Below are positions 30,044 to 31,200 of a stretch of 31,200 bases of DNA, piece after piece; the stretch's first letter is position 1, and each line of letters begins with the position of its first letter. Where the stretch lies: positions 1 to 31,200 of the forward strand of contig JASWJB010000419.1 in NCBI GenBank assembly GCA_032433595.1, read 5' to 3'. Below the pieces are notes generated by a model. The model did not search any database and had not been told where the DNA came from. It saw nothing but the letters and a program-made list of their open reading frames with translations. The position numbers and the translations under genes are program-made. The DNA comes from Conoideocrella luteorostrata. Lineage: Eukaryota > Ascomycota > Sordariomycetes > Hypocreales > Clavicipitaceae.

Positions 30044-31200
30044 AATTACTACTAGACCTAGTTACTAATTTTAATAGATAAAAGGTTAGCGCCTACTAAC
30101 CTTAGAGAGTGTCTTAAGATAATAAGAGTAAGAAATCTAAAGAATATTCTTTTTAATATTTATAAGCAAAAAGGGAAAAAAATAAGTAATAGCTATAAGT
30201 AAATTTTAAAGTAAAAGGAATTTATTTTTTAAAGTATAAGTAAGAGATTATAATTCCTTTACCTTATTAATTCCCTTAGTATTAAAAAAACTATAATATT
30301 AATATTTTTTATTTAAAAGCTTAAGGCTAAAATTAAAAACTTTTAAAAAAAAACTTTTATTTACTTTTTTAATAATAATAAAAATTAAAACTAAAAGATA
30401 TTAATTATAATTCTTTAAAGCTTAATTTAATAATTATTAATATAAAAAATTAAGCTTTATTAATAATATATATAATTAAACTTTAAGAAATATACTTAAG
30501 ATTATATCTTTTAAAACCTTTTTAATAATTATTTTATAATATAATAAATTTTTAAGAATATAATTATAAATTTATAAATTAATAAAGTCTTTATTTTTAT
30601 TAATACTTTAAATAAATATAATAAATTAATATAATAAATATTACTTTATTTTATTAAAAATTTCCTTTAGTTACTTTTAATAACTATAATAAAAAAGTTT
30701 AAGTTTTTTATTACTTATAAATTTAATATAAATAATATAAAAAATAAGCTTTATTATATAAAATTAATTATAAAAATATATATTTATAATATAAATAATA
30801 ATTTATTTAAGTATATTAAAACTAAAATTAAAAAGCTTATAAAAAAAAAAAGTTATATATTATAAATAAAAAAAAAAATTAAAAAAGTATTAAAATATAA
30901 AGTAAAAAAGACTTTTTTTTAAGTATTTTTTATTATTATTAAATTAAGCTAACTTAAGGTTTATATACTTTATATTAAAATAAAGCTTTAAAACCTTTTT
31001 TATAAGCTTAAAGAAATATATATTATTATTTTAAATAAAATTCTTATTAATAATAAAAAAAGTATATAATTTATTTTATATTATATAATTATAATTAATT
31101 ATTTATTAAGAAAAAGTAAGATTTAAATAGCTTATATAATATAAAAAATAAGTTTATTATAATATAATAAAGATTTAAATATTTATATTAATATTCTTTT
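30044..31200. repeat. RIP-like AT-rich DNA right of the gypsy element
   Basis: Continuation of the decayed AT-rich DNA into which the element inserted. A few GC-retaining strings occur near the left edge (GGTTAGCGCCTACTAACC at 30,086-30,103, an imperfect inverted repeat GGTTAG/CTAACC). No protein motif, LTR or RNA gene is recognisable up to the window end. Confidence 0.5.

Overview
The window looks like a gene-poor, repeat-dominated piece of nuclear DNA from a filamentous ascomycete (Pezizomycotina). The grounds are the Ty1/copia and Ty3/gypsy elements, the fungus-type gene fragments (F-box, Cys-rich extracellular domain, Fta4-like kinetochore protein), and the heavy C:G to T:A decay typical of repeat-induced point mutation (RIP). 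I see no intact protein-coding gene, no tRNA or rRNA gene and no CRISPR array. Almost all ORFs longer than 60 codons are chance readings of repeats.

Region 1 (about 1-10,957) holds three head-to-tail copies of a composite macro-repeat. Each copy has a 5' module A (built from about 165-bp sub-repeats), then module B (CAT/CAG/CGG triplet tracts broken by conserved spacers), then module C (a long diverged array of units of about 45-80 bp with a palindromic ACGAGCTCGT core). Copy 1 is about 10-5,185, copy 2 about 5,285-8,925, and copy 3 (reduced) about 9,365-10,957. The arrays are interrupted by a solo LTR (3,786-4,008), a captured F-box gene fragment (4,696-4,915) and one or two decayed LTR-like inserts (8,297-8,740). 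A fourth copy, inverted and truncated, lies at 15,203-16,205.

Region 2 (about 10,957-15,200) is a mosaic of broken genes. It contains a Ty1/copia pol fragment (minus strand, integrase to start of reverse transcriptase, one frame with seven stops), two separate pieces of Cys-rich fungal extracellular-domain genes in inverted orientation, a repeatedly duplicated and broken Fta4-like kinetochore gene, and a small piece resembling the C-terminus of an M43-type secreted metalloprotease.

Region 3 (about 16,200-31,200) turns sharply AT-rich. It holds a solo LTR with a perfect 5-bp target duplication (16,483-16,765), a small base-balanced island (17,400-17,990), and one complete 10.4-kb LTR retrotransposon of the same LTR family (19,635-30,038, minus strand, perfect TAATT target duplication). 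That element is so heavily mutated that only reverse transcriptase and integrase motifs can be read. The order RT then integrase places it in Ty3/gypsy. The flanks are equally AT-rich decayed DNA.

Nothing here appears to work as a pathway. The window reads as a heterochromatin-like accessory, subtelomeric or pericentromeric block in which repeats amplify, capture gene pieces and are mutated. Family assignments rest on recognition of motifs by eye, without database searches.
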